Positions 16,070 through 25,900 are shown, numbered from the stretch's first letter. The stretch is 64,000 bases of DNA from PALSA-1353 sp050012375 (GCA_050012375.1 JBEKHH010000010.1:1-64000), one strand, 5' to 3'. A program made the numbers and translations. Notes: generated by a model from the letters alone, not told the origin.

Positions 16070-16789
16070 TCAGTTGATCTTCTTGCCGTCCAGATTCAGC
16101 GATTGATCCTCATCGGAAACACTGCCGTCCACCTTGTGCATTCCGCCAGTGATCGGAACGTCCGCCTCAAATCGCATGGTCCGCGGGTGAAACTGGCCTT
16201 TGTAATTTCCCTCAGTTGTGCGTCCCTGAATTTGCAGGGATTCCGGCAGGTGCAGCACGATCACGGGATCCTCAAATACAACATTCAAGGCCTTATGCCG
16301 CGAGATCCCCATATCTTCATCGCCGAAGGCGAATCTCGCGTACTCGTGCTGAATAGCGCGCGTGATCTGCGATGCGATGTTCCCCTCGGCCGTGGGTTCG
16401 ATCTTTTCCAATTGGTTCCTGGCCTTCACCGGGCCTTGTTCGACCAGAAAGATCCCAGTCGGAATGCCGATGGCCAGGAGCACGAGCACGACGATGACGG
16501 GATTCACGTGGATTGAAACGCGCGCGGCTTTATCGGCGTGGCCACGATTGCGCCTGTGGAAAGAAGGATACGCGGGCAACGCAGGCCCCCTCGCATTCAT
16601 CGATTCCGTTGGAACCGCAACCTTTGCCTCGGGGATGGGATCGTCCGCAAGCTCATGCGTGTACTCAGGCGGTTCGGCCGCCGGAACCGTCACCACCCGT
16701 CCGCAGGCTTTGCAACGTCCCCGCTTGCCGGCGTATTGGTCGCCGACGCTGAAGCGTTTGCCGCACTCGCAGGAAACCTCGATTGACAT
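16070..16789 (-). CDS. Zinc-ribbon membrane-anchored protein
   Basis: Starting at ATG 16789 (MSIEVSCECGKRF), the N-terminal 35 residues form a zinc ribbon with CxC (CECGKRF) and CxxC (CKACGRV), a fold very common at the start of planctomycete membrane proteins. An Arg-rich linker, one membrane helix (VIVVLVLLAIGIPTGIFLV) and a mostly beta extracytoplasmic domain follow. The frame is open 9 codons upstream, but the zinc ribbon defines the natural start. The function is unknown; by topology it senses or binds something outside and may signal through the ribbon. Confidence 0.7.
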   Translation of the reverse strand: MSIEVSCECGKRFSVGDQYAGKRGRCKACGRVVTVPAAEPPEYTHELADDPIPEAKVAVPTESMNARGPALPAYPSFHRRNRGHADKAARVSIHVNPVIVVLVLLAIGIPTGIFLVEQGPVKARNQLEKIEPTAEGNIASQITRAIQHEYARFAFGDEDMGISRHKALNVVFEDPVIVLHLPESLQIQGRTTEGNYKGQFHPRTMRFEADVPITGGMHKVDGSVSDEDQSLNLDGKKIN

Positions 16790-16897
16790 GCTCGGCCCTT
16801 GAGAATCAACCGCCAAGGCTTGGCAGGCTACGTCGCAGGCTGACTTTCCACAAGATGACGTCGTGGCCGCCGGGCAGTCAGGCAGTCATGACGGAAT

Positions 16898-18457
16898 TCA
16901 AATCCGATACTCGCTCCACCGCCGCTCAATCAGCTCCTTCGTCTTCTGATCCATCTCCAGTTCCGTGGGCCATTTCCGCACCTTTCCCTCGCCGGGCCAT
17001 TTCGCCGTCGCGTCAAAGCCTATCTTGCTTCCCGCGCCGTGTTCGGGGCTGGCATGATCGAGAATGTCCACCGGCCCATGAACGATTTCACTGTCTCGCT
17101 GGGGATCACAGTTTGAAAACAGATGAAACAGCACGTCCTGCTCATCATGGACGTTCACGTGCTCATCCACCACGATGATGAATTTGGTAAACGACATCTG
17201 CCCCGCGCCCCAGATCGCGTGCATCACCCGCCGCGCGTGGTACGGATATTCCTTGTGAATCTTGATGAAGGCGCAATTGTGGAAAACGCCGCTGATCGGC
17301 AGGCTGTAATCCACGATGTCCGGCACCATCATCCGCAGCAGCGGAAGAAAAATCCGCTCCGTCGCTTTGCCCAGGAAATAATCCTCCATCGGCGGCTTGC
17401 CGACGATCGTCGTCGGATAGATTGGGTTTTTCCGATGGGTGATCGCCGTCAGGTAAAAAGCCGGATACCAATCCGCCAGGCTGTAAAATCCGGTGTGGTC
17501 GCCGAAGGGGCCCTCCAGCAATTTCTCCCGCGGATCGACGTATCCCTCGATCACGATTTCAGCGTTGGCGGGCACTTCAAGCGGAATCGTTCGGCAAGGG
17601 ACCAGCTCGATTCCGCGGTCATTTAAGAATCCAGCGAAGAGCAGTTCCTCGATGCCCGGCGGCAGGGGGGCCGTTGCCGCGTAGGGCAGCACGCTTTCGC
17701 CGCCCAGAACGACCGCCAGCGGCATTTTCTCTCCCCGCTTCTGATACATCCGAAAGTGCCGCGCTCCATCGTGATGCATGTGCCAGTGCATCGCGCATTT
17801 TCTGGGACCGAATTGCTGGACGCGGTACATCCCGATGTTGCGATCGCCGCTCTCGGGATCCTGCGTAAAAATTCCGCCCAGGGTGATGTATCGTCCGCTT
17901 CCGCGCTCGGCCGCGGTCGCGCTCGCCGCCGAGTCAGCCACTTGCCCGCTATCCAGATCGCCGTCCAGCGGCCAGCATTGGATAAGCGGAAGCCGATTCA
18001 AATCCGCCTTCTCGCCCTCGAGTACCACCTGCTGGCATATCCCGCTGCGGACCGATTTGGGAGGAAAACTTCCCAGCTTCAGCAAGTCCGGCAACTTCTT
18101 CATCTTTTCGAGTAGGGTGGTTGGCATCTCCGGCTTGACCAGGGCCTGCACTCTTTCGGCCAATTCGGCGAGCGTTTGCGTTCCCAGCGCCTGGTTCACC
18201 CGCCAATACGATCCGAAAGTATTGATCGCGACGGGAATTTCCGATCCCGAAACGTTCTCGAACAGCAATGCCTTGCCCCCCAGCGCCGCCGCCGGGGACC
18301 GATCCGGTTCCTGATGCCCGTGCGGGGCCGGCATTTTGCAGACCCGATCACAGATTGCCGCAATCTCCAGTTTAGGATCGACCCGGGCGGAAACGCGCGC
18401 CAATTCCCCCTCGCGTTCCAGCAGTTTTAGAAAATCGGAAAAAGTCTCGGTGGCCAT
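16898..18457 (-). CDS. UbiD-family decarboxylase (prenylated-FMN dependent)
   Basis: The 519-residue protein matches the UbiD family throughout: N-terminal FSDFLKLLEREGELARVS, the metal/prFMN-binding middle with ITLGGIFTQDPESGDRNIGMYR, and LEGPFGDHTGFYS followed by TIVGKPPMEDYFLG. UbiD enzymes reversibly decarboxylate aromatic or alpha,beta-unsaturated acids using prFMN made by UbiX. No ubiX gene is in the window. The closest role for such a stand-alone gene is menaquinone/ubiquinone precursor decarboxylation, but the substrate cannot be assigned. An Ala/Gly/Glu-rich insertion near residues 175-190 is likely a surface loop. Confidence 0.88.
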   Translation of the reverse strand: MATETFSDFLKLLEREGELARVSARVDPKLEIAAICDRVCKMPAPHGHQEPDRSPAAALGGKALLFENVSGSEIPVAINTFGSYWRVNQALGTQTLAELAERVQALVKPEMPTTLLEKMKKLPDLLKLGSFPPKSVRSGICQQVVLEGEKADLNRLPLIQCWPLDGDLDSGQVADSAASATAAERGSGRYITLGGIFTQDPESGDRNIGMYRVQQFGPRKCAMHWHMHHDGARHFRMYQKRGEKMPLAVVLGGESVLPYAATAPLPPGIEELLFAGFLNDRGIELVPCRTIPLEVPANAEIVIEGYVDPREKLLEGPFGDHTGFYSLADWYPAFYLTAITHRKNPIYPTTIVGKPPMEDYFLGKATERIFLPLLRMMVPDIVDYSLPISGVFHNCAFIKIHKEYPYHARRVMHAIWGAGQMSFTKFIIVVDEHVNVHDEQDVLFHLFSNCDPQRDSEIVHGPVDILDHASPEHGAGSKIGFDATAKWPGEGKVRKWPTELEMDQKTKELIERRWSEYRI

Positions 18458-18659
18458 GGGGATAGAGGGTGAATGGGATCATACCGCCGCGAGGCCGCGG
18501 CGGCTAAACATCGTTCAAATGCCCCTCCATCGCGGTTGACTACGCCTTCTTCCAATGGCATGATGAGCACCCGATATTTCCGGTCATGGATGACCGGGGC
18601 TGCAACCGGTTCCCAGCCTGATTTCAGGGAACTTTTTGGACCTTCCTGCATCCAACCTA

Positions 18660-19352
18660 ATGTCGAGCTTGAGCGGCGCGCAATACGAGGCCGAGCTTCC
18701 CCCCAAAAGCGAAGCTCAGGGTGCGGCCCGCGGTCGCGACCGGGAGACCGCTCTGTTCCTCAAGGCCCGTGCCGGCGACCGCTCGGCTTATGGTCAAGTC
18801 GTTCTGCTCTATCAGGATCGCCTTTTCAATGCCCTGCTCAGGATGCTGGGCGAAACCGAAGAAGCGCGCGAGTTGACTCAGGAAGCCTTTACGCGCGGGC
18901 TGGAAAAGATCGAAACGTTCCGCGGTGAATCCTCGCCCTACACCTGGATTTTCCGCATCGGCATGAACCTGGCGATCAGCAGCCTGCGCCGCTCCCAGCG
19001 AGCCCGCACATTCTCGCTGGATGGCACGTCACGGGGCGGAAACGGCATGCCCCAATATGACGATCAGGCCGCTGCCCTTGTGGACCGCGTCGCCTCGAAC
19101 ACCGACGAGCAGCCGCCGCAGGTGGCGGAACGGCGCGAACGGCACCAGATGGTGCTGGATGCCTTGAGCCGGCTCGACGCAGAATATCGCGCGGTGTTGG
19201 TTATGCGAGATGTGGAAGGATTCGACTATCAGCAAATGGCCGACGTGCTGGGCCTGCCGCTCGGAACTCTGAAAAGCCGGCTTTTCCGGGCCAGACTTGC
19301 CTTGCGCGACGAATTGGCCCCGTATCTGTCCGACAAGACCAAGCCCAAATAG
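18660..19352 (+). CDS. ECF-type RNA polymerase sigma factor (RpoE-like)
   Basis: ATG 18660 gives 230 residues; an in-frame TTG lies at 18636. Region 2 runs from FLKARAGDRSAYGQVVLLYQ through RMLGETEEARELTQEAFTRGLEKI to SSPYTWIFRIGMNLAISSLR. A linker of about 50 residues follows, then region 4 with LDAEYRAVLVMRDVEGFDY and the HTH QQMADVLGLPLGTLKSRLFRAR. The gene is followed 4 bp later by a membrane protein with anti-sigma features. Together they look like an envelope-stress or signalling module. Confidence 0.9.
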   Translation: MSSLSGAQYEAELPPKSEAQGAARGRDRETALFLKARAGDRSAYGQVVLLYQDRLFNALLRMLGETEEARELTQEAFTRGLEKIETFRGESSPYTWIFRIGMNLAISSLRRSQRARTFSLDGTSRGGNGMPQYDDQAAALVDRVASNTDEQPPQVAERRERHQMVLDALSRLDAEYRAVLVMRDVEGFDYQQMADVLGLPLGTLKSRLFRARLALRDELAPYLSDKTKPK

Positions 19353-19356
19353 CGCC

Positions 19357-20772
19357 ATGGAAAACATCGAAGCCATGTTGTGTGCCTATATCGAGGGGGA
19401 CCTCGACGCAGCAGGCCGCGCCCAGATCGAAAAGCACCTTCAGGATCATCCCCAGCATCGGAAGCTGATTCAGGAATTGACTGCGATGCGCGAGCTTGTG
19501 CGCGGGTTGCCGCGCGTCAAGGCGCCGATGGAGCTTGGTGAATCGCTTCGCGGCAAGGTCGAACGCTCCATGTTGCTGGGTGACACCGGGGACACCCCTC
19601 AGCAGAGCGCCCGTGGTAATCGTTGGCCGCAAGTGTTTGCCATTGCCGCGGTATTTCTTCTGTGCGCCTCGCTTTGCCTGGTTCTTTACAAGGCGCTCGG
19701 CCCCACGATGAAGCCCGCGGTGTTTACCGAGGGCGTGGCAGCAAAGCTTTCCGTAGCCCCACCGGCCTATCTGATGACCTCGCCGTCCGTCCCAACGACG
19801 CGGGAATCATTGGCCGCGAATATCTCAACGGACACTCGCCAGATTGAGCCAGGATCGCCTCTTATTGCTCCGGCCGGCCCGGCGGCTAGTCGGCCGTCAA
19901 CGGCGTCCCAACAGCAACCAGCCGTCGTCACCGCCCAGTTCAATGTGGAGGCCATCCGCCAGCGGTTGCTGAATTCCGGAATTGACATCGTCGGGGCTAA
20001 TGCGTCCTCGCCCGTTCTGATGGTTGTGAGCAGCACGGATCTCCCGGCCACCAATGCCCAGGTCACGCAGTTTCTTAATGACAGCAGCGGCATCTCCTGG
20101 AAAAAGGTGCCGGTCAATGTCGAGACAAAATCGATCCCCGCGACCCTTCCGAGCGCCAAGGTCGCCGGGCAGATGTCGGCTAGCGCCGATGGCAAATTTA
20201 ATTGGGATCGGGAGTCAGGCGCCCCCACGACGCAACCAGCCAGTGACGTGTATGTCGCCAAGGGTCTGACGCCCCAACGGACCGATGTGCTGCGGCAATC
20301 GTTGGCCGTCCAGCAAAACGGCGCCGAGGTTCAGGTTTTCCTGCAGCCGGCAGGCGCTCTGGCGACGACCCAACCCTCCGTGGCAATGAGTCTGAAAGAC
20401 GCCGATTCGATTCATTTGGGCTCCGCGGCTTTGCCGGCCACGGGGCCGTCCGAGGCCGTCAATTCAGGTGGGGATCTGGCCGCGCCGACCACCTTGCCGG
20501 CTAATGAATCATCCGTCGCGCAGCCTCTGGTCGCTTCGGGCGGCAACCGCCCTTCAGCGGGCGCCAATGGGATATTCGTTGCCAATAGCGCCGCGGCGAT
20601 TTCGGACAACTCGCAGATTTTGCAGCCCGTGAACACCGTGATCGTGATTCAATCCACATCGGCGGCGGCTTCCACGCCGGGATCAGCCCCACAACTTCTT
20701 CCCACGGTGCGTCTGCCCGCTGAAGAAAACTCGCCGCCGGCTACCCAGCCGTCGCCCTCAACTCAGCCCTAG
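19357..20772 (+). CDS. Probable anti-sigma factor, single-pass membrane protein
   Basis: The start is ATG 19357, 4 bp after the sigma-factor stop. The first 50 residues (MENIEAMLCAYIEGDLDAAG, then HLQDHPQHRKLIQEL) have the helical layout of an anti-sigma domain. The HxxxCxxC zinc signature is absent: the position reads HPQHRKL. One membrane helix (about 92-112) leads to a long, low-complexity Ala/Pro/Ser/Thr extracytoplasmic region with a small ordered segment near 195-260. The 'zinc-less' anti-sigma assignment rests on context and helix layout. Regulated proteolysis of the long outer part would be a natural input. Confidence 0.65.
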   Translation: MENIEAMLCAYIEGDLDAAGRAQIEKHLQDHPQHRKLIQELTAMRELVRGLPRVKAPMELGESLRGKVERSMLLGDTGDTPQQSARGNRWPQVFAIAAVFLLCASLCLVLYKALGPTMKPAVFTEGVAAKLSVAPPAYLMTSPSVPTTRESLAANISTDTRQIEPGSPLIAPAGPAASRPSTASQQQPAVVTAQFNVEAIRQRLLNSGIDIVGANASSPVLMVVSSTDLPATNAQVTQFLNDSSGISWKKVPVNVETKSIPATLPSAKVAGQMSASADGKFNWDRESGAPTTQPASDVYVAKGLTPQRTDVLRQSLAVQQNGAEVQVFLQPAGALATTQPSVAMSLKDADSIHLGSAALPATGPSEAVNSGGDLAAPTTLPANESSVAQPLVASGGNRPSAGANGIFVANSAAAISDNSQILQPVNTVIVIQSTSAAASTPGSAPQLLPTVRLPAEENSPPATQPSPSTQP

Positions 20773-21245
20773 CCGATACTTCGCCGCGATTAGCAAGCAA
20801 GTTGCACAGGCTGACGACGTGGTGGTTTCACCGGGAGACCCGGATTTCATAGTTTCTCTTCTGCGTTTGCGCGGAAATGCGATGCGTTTTGGAACCCGGT
20901 GACGAACTTTGTCGCTCGTTGAGCCTCCCGGCATTTTCGGTTCGTGATGGGGATCTTTCGTCTAGGCGATTTCACCCATGTTGAATTAGGCCTTGTTCCC
21001 GATTGACCGCGGCGACGAACACTCTTTCTATATATGCATACCCGGTGAGGGTTCGGCAAACGTGAGTAACCAGCGCACATTACTGCTGACGAAGCGCGTC
21101 CCTAAGGTGGCTTGGTCCATGGGGGTGATGACGTTCCCTCCGACAAAAAATCTAAACAAAACGCCGCGGAGATCAAACTGTCCATGTCCTCAATCGAGAA
21201 GGCGATGCGAGGTTGATTCGGCGGCACACATGAAAGGGCATTCCG
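20773..21245. other. 473-bp intergenic region, little recognisable content
   Basis: No convincing gene is seen. A short hairpin CCGGGAGACCCGG lies at 20831-20843. A weak promoter-like pair, TTGACC at 21003 and TATATA at 21029, points toward the S41-type gene at 21246, but the 20-bp spacing is poor. GAAAGGG at about 21232-21238 is a likely ribosome binding site for that gene. Confidence 0.3.
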
Positions 21246-24050
21246 ATGAACATGGCGATTCCAATCGCGCTGGCGCTGACATTGGCGGTGACAAGTTTTG
21301 CCCAAGACAAACCCGATTCCCACGTGACCGCGACTACGCCATCGACACAGCCCGCCTCAGCCGGCGAGCCAACAACCCAGCCCACTCAGCAGTTGCAGGA
21401 TGAAATCGACCGATTGCGAGCGAAATCCGCGTTGGCTCGCGAGGCACTCGACCGCGCCCGCGCCGCCGCACTTCATCGTTTCTCCCAGACGCTGGAGTAT
21501 CAGCAGGGCGAAGCCGCGGTCGCGGATGCACAGAAAGAACTGGATGGGGCCGATTCGGTGGATGCACGCGCAACCGCAGCAACGGACATGTTAAAGGCCA
21601 GGATTCGCCTCGATCGTCTGCAGGAAAATGCCTTGGCCTCGGATGTCGCGGTTACAGATGCAACGAAGTCCGATGCGGAGGCGAGCGCCCAACTCAAGCT
21701 GGCAGAAGCTCGCTTGGCCAAGGCACAGGCGGATGAGGCGGCAGCAGCGAAAGCGGCCGCAGCGGCGGCCGAGACCACAGCCGCGGCGGCAAATAGCCCG
21801 GCCACGCGCCCCAGCCGCTGGCAGGAAGACCTCGACTATTTCGCCAGGGAACTTCCGGTCAGGCAAAAAGACTTCTACATGCTCATGCCCCAAGACCGGT
21901 TTGAGCGCGAAGTCGCGGAATTGCAGCGTCAAGCTCCACAACTTTCGGATCCGGAGATTGTCTTTGAACTCATGCGCATCGTGGCAAGCCTGGGTGTGGC
22001 GCACACGGAGGTCCACTTCGGGTCCGCCACCGAAACGATGGCACTCCATTCTTATCCAGTTCAATTGCAGTGGTTTTCCGACGGGCTGGCCGTTGTGGCT
22101 GCGGCTTCGGAGTATCAAAGGGCGATCGGCAGTCGCGTGGTGCGGATTGGATCGAAAACACCTGAACAAGTTGAAGCGGCGGTCGCTCCTTACATCGCCC
22201 ACGAGAATGACGCCCATCTGCATGTCGAGAGTCCGCGATACATGACGTTGGTGGAATTGATGCAACACGAAAAAATCTCCGACCCCACAGGCCGATTGCG
22301 TTTGACCTGCGCCGAAGCGGGTGGGGGGGAATTTACCCTGGAAATTGCGTCGGAAGGTTCCGCCAAGGCCGGACGGAACTGGATGACTGCCGCCGAGGCC
22401 CTGCACATTCCGAAGGAATTGTGCCGCAAACACCCCCGCGCTTTCTACTGGGATGAATACCTGCCGGAAACGGATACGCTCTATATTCAATACAACAGAT
22501 GCGCAGATGCGCCGGGCAATCCCTTCGAGGATTTTGCAAACAAACTATTCGCCTTTGCCGACGCCCACCCGGTCCAGCGCGTCGTGTTGGACCTGCGTTT
22601 CAACGGCGGCGGCATTACACGAATCGTGGATCCCCTCGTGGACGGTTTGAAGTCGCGACCCGCGCTCAATGCCAAGGGAGATCTCTACGTTCTCATCGCC
22701 GGGCGCACGTTTTCCGCCGCGATGGACACGGCGATGAATTTCCGCAAGCATCTTAACGCCATCCTGGTTGGTGAACCTGCCGGCAATAAACCCAACCATT
22801 ATGGTCAGGCTAGTACCTTTACGCTGCCGAACTCAAAGCTGCAGGTGCAATACTCGACGGAATATGTCCGCCAGATTCGCGATGCCGATCCGCTCTCACT
22901 CGATCCCGACATCCTGGTGCCTTATTCGGTCAATGATTTTCTGGCCGGCCGCGATCCTGCTTTGGAGGTCGCGCTTCACCCCGGCCCGCCGGCTTCAACG
23001 ACTATGCCGAGTTCCATCACAAACGGCGCGGAATGGGAGGACGGCAAACCAGTTGCGCTGCCGGGCGTGCGGCGGCCGAAGGTGGAGAGCGTTTTTCTCT
23101 CCCGTCCGGGGACCGAGTGGAGGTATTCGCATCACCCGCACCTGGGCTTTTTCAAGGGCCGGTTCTATGCGATCTGGTCCAATGGCAGAGAGACCGAGGA
23201 CCGGCCGGGTCAGCGCGTGTTGATTTCCACGGCGGAGGACTTCACGCATTGGACCCAGCCGCGCCCGCTGGTTGACACCGTGAAGGACGCGGCGGGTGTC
23301 GAGCAGGTTTTGACCGCCGTAGGTCTTTACCCATACGGTGGCACGCTGGTGGCCTACGTCGCGAGCTTCGGACCGCACAAGGAAAACCGGCTGGTAGAAA
23401 CTCTAACGACGACCGATGGACAGACTTGGAGCCCGCCGCATGACATCGGCATACCTCTGTGCCCCAATCACGGTCCGCAACCCACTTCATCGGGACGGTT
23501 GATCATCTGCGCAAACACATCATATCCGTGGTCGGACGACCCCTCGGGCCTGGGCGGATGGCACATGGCGGGCATCGACTCGCAGACGGCCCAAACCCTG
23601 CAAGGAGACCCCTGCGAAGGCGCGTTTTACCAGACTGATGACGGCGTGATTCACATGCTCTTGCGCAACGGGACCTCGCAAATACCGCATCGGCTATGGC
23701 TTACGGAAAGTCGCGACAACGGTCTAACGTGGTCGGCTCCGGCTCCCACCGAATTTAGCGATGCATATTCGAAATTTCATTTTGGCCGGTTGCCAGACGG
23801 GCGGTTTTATTACGTCGGCAACCCGCTGTGGCGCCGCACGCCGCTGGTGCTTTCATTGTCGCGGGATGGCGTGCGCTTCGACCAGCATTTCATCCTTGCT
23901 GAAGCGCACCGCGACATGCCTCGCGAGAGCGACGAATACGGCTACCCGGCGTATCCACACAGCATCGTTCATGACGGGCGCCTTTACGTGATTGTCTCGC
24001 GCGATAAAAGCAAGATTCAGGTGTTGCGCGTGGCGTTGAGCGACCTCTAA
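21246..24050 (+). CDS. Secreted three-part protein: coiled coil, S41 protease-like domain, sialidase-like propeller
   Basis: The 934-residue protein has a signal peptide (cleavage near TSFAQ, residue 19) and a Thr/Pro linker. An Ala/Glu/Lys coiled coil spans roughly 45-180. An S41 (C-terminal-processing-protease) type region follows, with RVVLDLRFNGGGITR near 445 and AGRTFSAAMDTAMNF near 484; in the family the TxSAA/G Ser is the nucleophile. From about 610 to the end, the sequence resembles a BNR/sialidase propeller (RLWLTESRDNGLTWSAP, LISTAEDFTHWTQP). I do not know this combination in one chain. It probably acts outside the inner membrane on a glycosylated or peptide substrate. The gene is monocistronic. 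Confidence 0.7.
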   Translation: MNMAIPIALALTLAVTSFAQDKPDSHVTATTPSTQPASAGEPTTQPTQQLQDEIDRLRAKSALAREALDRARAAALHRFSQTLEYQQGEAAVADAQKELDGADSVDARATAATDMLKARIRLDRLQENALASDVAVTDATKSDAEASAQLKLAEARLAKAQADEAAAAKAAAAAAETTAAAANSPATRPSRWQEDLDYFARELPVRQKDFYMLMPQDRFEREVAELQRQAPQLSDPEIVFELMRIVASLGVAHTEVHFGSATETMALHSYPVQLQWFSDGLAVVAAASEYQRAIGSRVVRIGSKTPEQVEAAVAPYIAHENDAHLHVESPRYMTLVELMQHEKISDPTGRLRLTCAEAGGGEFTLEIASEGSAKAGRNWMTAAEALHIPKELCRKHPRAFYWDEYLPETDTLYIQYNRCADAPGNPFEDFANKLFAFADAHPVQRVVLDLRFNGGGITRIVDPLVDGLKSRPALNAKGDLYVLIAGRTFSAAMDTAMNFRKHLNAILVGEPAGNKPNHYGQASTFTLPNSKLQVQYSTEYVRQIRDADPLSLDPDILVPYSVNDFLAGRDPALEVALHPGPPASTTMPSSITNGAEWEDGKPVALPGVRRPKVESVFLSRPGTEWRYSHHPHLGFFKGRFYAIWSNGRETEDRPGQRVLISTAEDFTHWTQPRPLVDTVKDAAGVEQVLTAVGLYPYGGTLVAYVASFGPHKENRLVETLTTTDGQTWSPPHDIGIPLCPNHGPQPTSSGRLIICANTSYPWSDDPSGLGGWHMAGIDSQTAQTLQGDPCEGAFYQTDDGVIHMLLRNGTSQIPHRLWLTESRDNGLTWSAPAPTEFSDAYSKFHFGRLPDGRFYYVGNPLWRRTPLVLSLSRDGVRFDQHFILAEAHRDMPRESDEYGYPAYPHSIVHDGRLYVIVSRDKSKIQVLRVALSDL

Positions 24051-24124
24051 ACGACGTATCTGACTGAACGATACGCAGAGGAGGAATAACGACGCATGAG
24101 GCTCAAATGGCGGCGACCCGAAGG

Positions 24125-24227
24125 GTTGCGTCCAAACGGGTCGTTTGCGTCGTCATCGCTCCTTCGCGTGACTTGTAATTGATCCGCGTGGTCGCTCTTG
24201 GTAGCGCCCAACCCGTTTGGAAGCAAC
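24125..24227. repeat. Imperfect 17-bp inverted repeat enclosing 69 bp
   Basis: The left arm 24125-24141 (GTTGCGTCCAAACGGGT) and right arm 24211-24227 (ACCCGTTTGGAAGCAAC) are complementary except for one position. They lie in the 264-bp gap between the S41-type gene and the mutarotase-fold gene. This could be a small MITE-like element or an RNA stem. Confidence 0.45.
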
Positions 24228-24314
24228 GCTGACGCTACAGGAAAAGGAGAACCGCTCTAAATCCGTGCAAATTATCGCATTGCCGGGTAACGTGTCTGCG
24301 CAAACGAAGCTGAC

Positions 24315-25205
24315 ATGCATCCGGTGACGATTGAAAACAGCGCCATTCGCATGGAAATCTGGCCGCAGATTGGCGGAAAGGTTTCCAGCATCATTGACAA
24401 GGTCGATCACTACGAACTGCTTTTTAATTATCCAGCCGAGTTGCCGGATTCACCTCATTACGATGCCCCCTACGGCGACCATTGGTACGGCGGATGGGAT
24501 GAATGCTTCCCGGCCGTCGCTTCCAGCACGTATCCGCGTCATCCGTACCGCGGCATCGCCGTGCCGGATCACGGGGAACTTTGGGGAATCCCCACGACCA
24601 CCGCTGTCCCCGCCAAGGATGGCATCACCACGGTGTGGCACGGCCTGCGATTCGGATACCGGCTCACCCGCAAGCTCTATCTCCAGGATTCAGCCATCGT
24701 CGCCGAGTACAGCCTGACAAACCTTGCCCCATTTGAATTCCGATTCGTCTGGGCATTGCACAGCCTGATGTCCATGGTTCAGCCGGTGGAATTGAATGTG
24801 GAGCAGGGCCGCTTTCGATTGAGCCACGACTCGACCGGGAATCGGATCGACGCGGATTACACGTGGCCGCTGGTCGCTCCGGCTGAGAATCTTTCCAATC
24901 TCGAGTCCTTGCCGTCCAAGCGAAGCTGGAAGAGCTTTTCAGCGGATTCGATCCAATCAGCTTTCCTCGTTTCCTACCCCATGCGAAAGCGCTCGCTGCG
25001 CGTCGAATATGAATCGGTTGATGGTATGCCCGCGTATTGGGGGCTGTGGGTCAACACTGGCGGCTGGGCCGGCAACCGCCATTTTGCGATCGAGCCCACC
25101 ACCGGCCGCTACGATGAGATCGACCGTTCCATCCAAGACGGTTCCGCCGGCCAGGTCGATCCATTCGGACGTCGGCAGTGGACCGTTCGCTGGTCCCTCG
25201 GATAA
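24315..25205 (+). CDS. Galactose-mutarotase-fold protein (aldose-epimerase superfamily)
   Basis: The 296-residue protein begins VTIENSAIRMEIWPQIGGKVSSI, the beta-sandwich opening seen in aldose 1-epimerase-like and DUF5107-like proteins ('x-x-I-x-P-x-x-G-G-x-I-x-x-I'). Segments such as YGDHWYGGWDECFPAV, WALHSLMSMVQPVELNV and FAIEPTTGRYDEI support a carbohydrate-binding beta-supersandwich. The catalytic His/Glu pair of true mutarotases is not obvious, so it may bind rather than epimerise a sugar. No signal peptide is visible. It is followed by a strong terminator hairpin. Confidence 0.7.
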   Translation: MHPVTIENSAIRMEIWPQIGGKVSSIIDKVDHYELLFNYPAELPDSPHYDAPYGDHWYGGWDECFPAVASSTYPRHPYRGIAVPDHGELWGIPTTTAVPAKDGITTVWHGLRFGYRLTRKLYLQDSAIVAEYSLTNLAPFEFRFVWALHSLMSMVQPVELNVEQGRFRLSHDSTGNRIDADYTWPLVAPAENLSNLESLPSKRSWKSFSADSIQSAFLVSYPMRKRSLRVEYESVDGMPAYWGLWVNTGGWAGNRHFAIEPTTGRYDEIDRSIQDGSAGQVDPFGRRQWTVRWSLG

Positions 25206-25333
25206 CGGCGCAAGTCCCCTATCTTCCCCCAAAAATATTTGCTCATTTCGGTTAACTTTTTGCGTCGGTGCGCATTCCTATGTCGGAAAGAACGCGATAT
25301 TTGGCGCGAGACCTAGTCTTTCCCTCCCCTGAG

Positions 25334-25371
25334 CCCCGGATGCACCTCCCCGCGTCCGGGGTTATTTTATT
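25334..25371 (+). terminator. Rho-independent terminator after the mutarotase-fold gene
   Basis: CCCCGGATGC pairs with GCGTCCGGGG (10 bp with one G-T wobble) across the 8-base loop acctcccc. It is followed by TTATTTTATT. It lies between convergent genes ending at 25205 (+) and 25367 (-). Confidence 0.75.
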
Positions 25372-25900
25372 GACGCAGCACCCGGATGAGTCGCCATTGG
25401 GTCATTGCCATATACACCAGCACGGCGACCCCGACTCCGCACACCACGGGAAAGCCGATCACCGAATAAGCGTGAACGATCACAACCGCGTTAAAAACCG
25501 CCGCCGTCGCTGTTACGCAGAAGGCGAACGCCAGCGGCACAACTTTTCTCGCGGCGGCAAGAATAACCCCTTCCAGAATGAGCGCCATGGCGAAAACAGA
25601 AACACCCAGATCGGTCCAGAAGAAAATGCTTTTCAGGTAGGGAATCGTGTTGCCTTGCGCATCGGTCACCGGATTGTCCTGCTGAAATCCGGCCGGCGAA
25701 TGCAGGTATCGCATCGTGTTGGGAAAGACAAACAGCAGCAGCAAACCCAGAGCGATACTGATCCACGCTTCGGCCAAACCGATCGACGGCGGCGCTACGG
25801 CAGGGCGTTCAGAGGACGATGACTCGATGGTCTCGGGAGCGCCCGCCACTTGCGGGGTCTCCCGCGTGTTCGATAGCTTCGGCAGTTTTGAAAGGTCCAT
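25367..25900 (-). CDS. Four-helix membrane protein of unknown function
   Basis: The start is ATG 25900 (MDLSKLPKLS); the frame is open 14 codons further. A Ser/Glu/Pro-rich cytoplasmic N-terminus of about 40 residues is followed by hydrophobic helices at roughly 42-60, 90-112, 115-135 and 140-165. No domain is recognised. It diverges from pheS, and the 109 bp between them must hold both promoters. Confidence 0.6.
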   Translation of the reverse strand: MDLSKLPKLSNTRETPQVAGAPETIESSSSERPAVAPPSIGLAEAWISIALGLLLLFVFPNTMRYLHSPAGFQQDNPVTDAQGNTIPYLKSIFFWTDLGVSVFAMALILEGVILAAARKVVPLAFAFCVTATAAVFNAVVIVHAYSVIGFPVVCGVGVAVLVYMAMTQWRLIRVLRQ

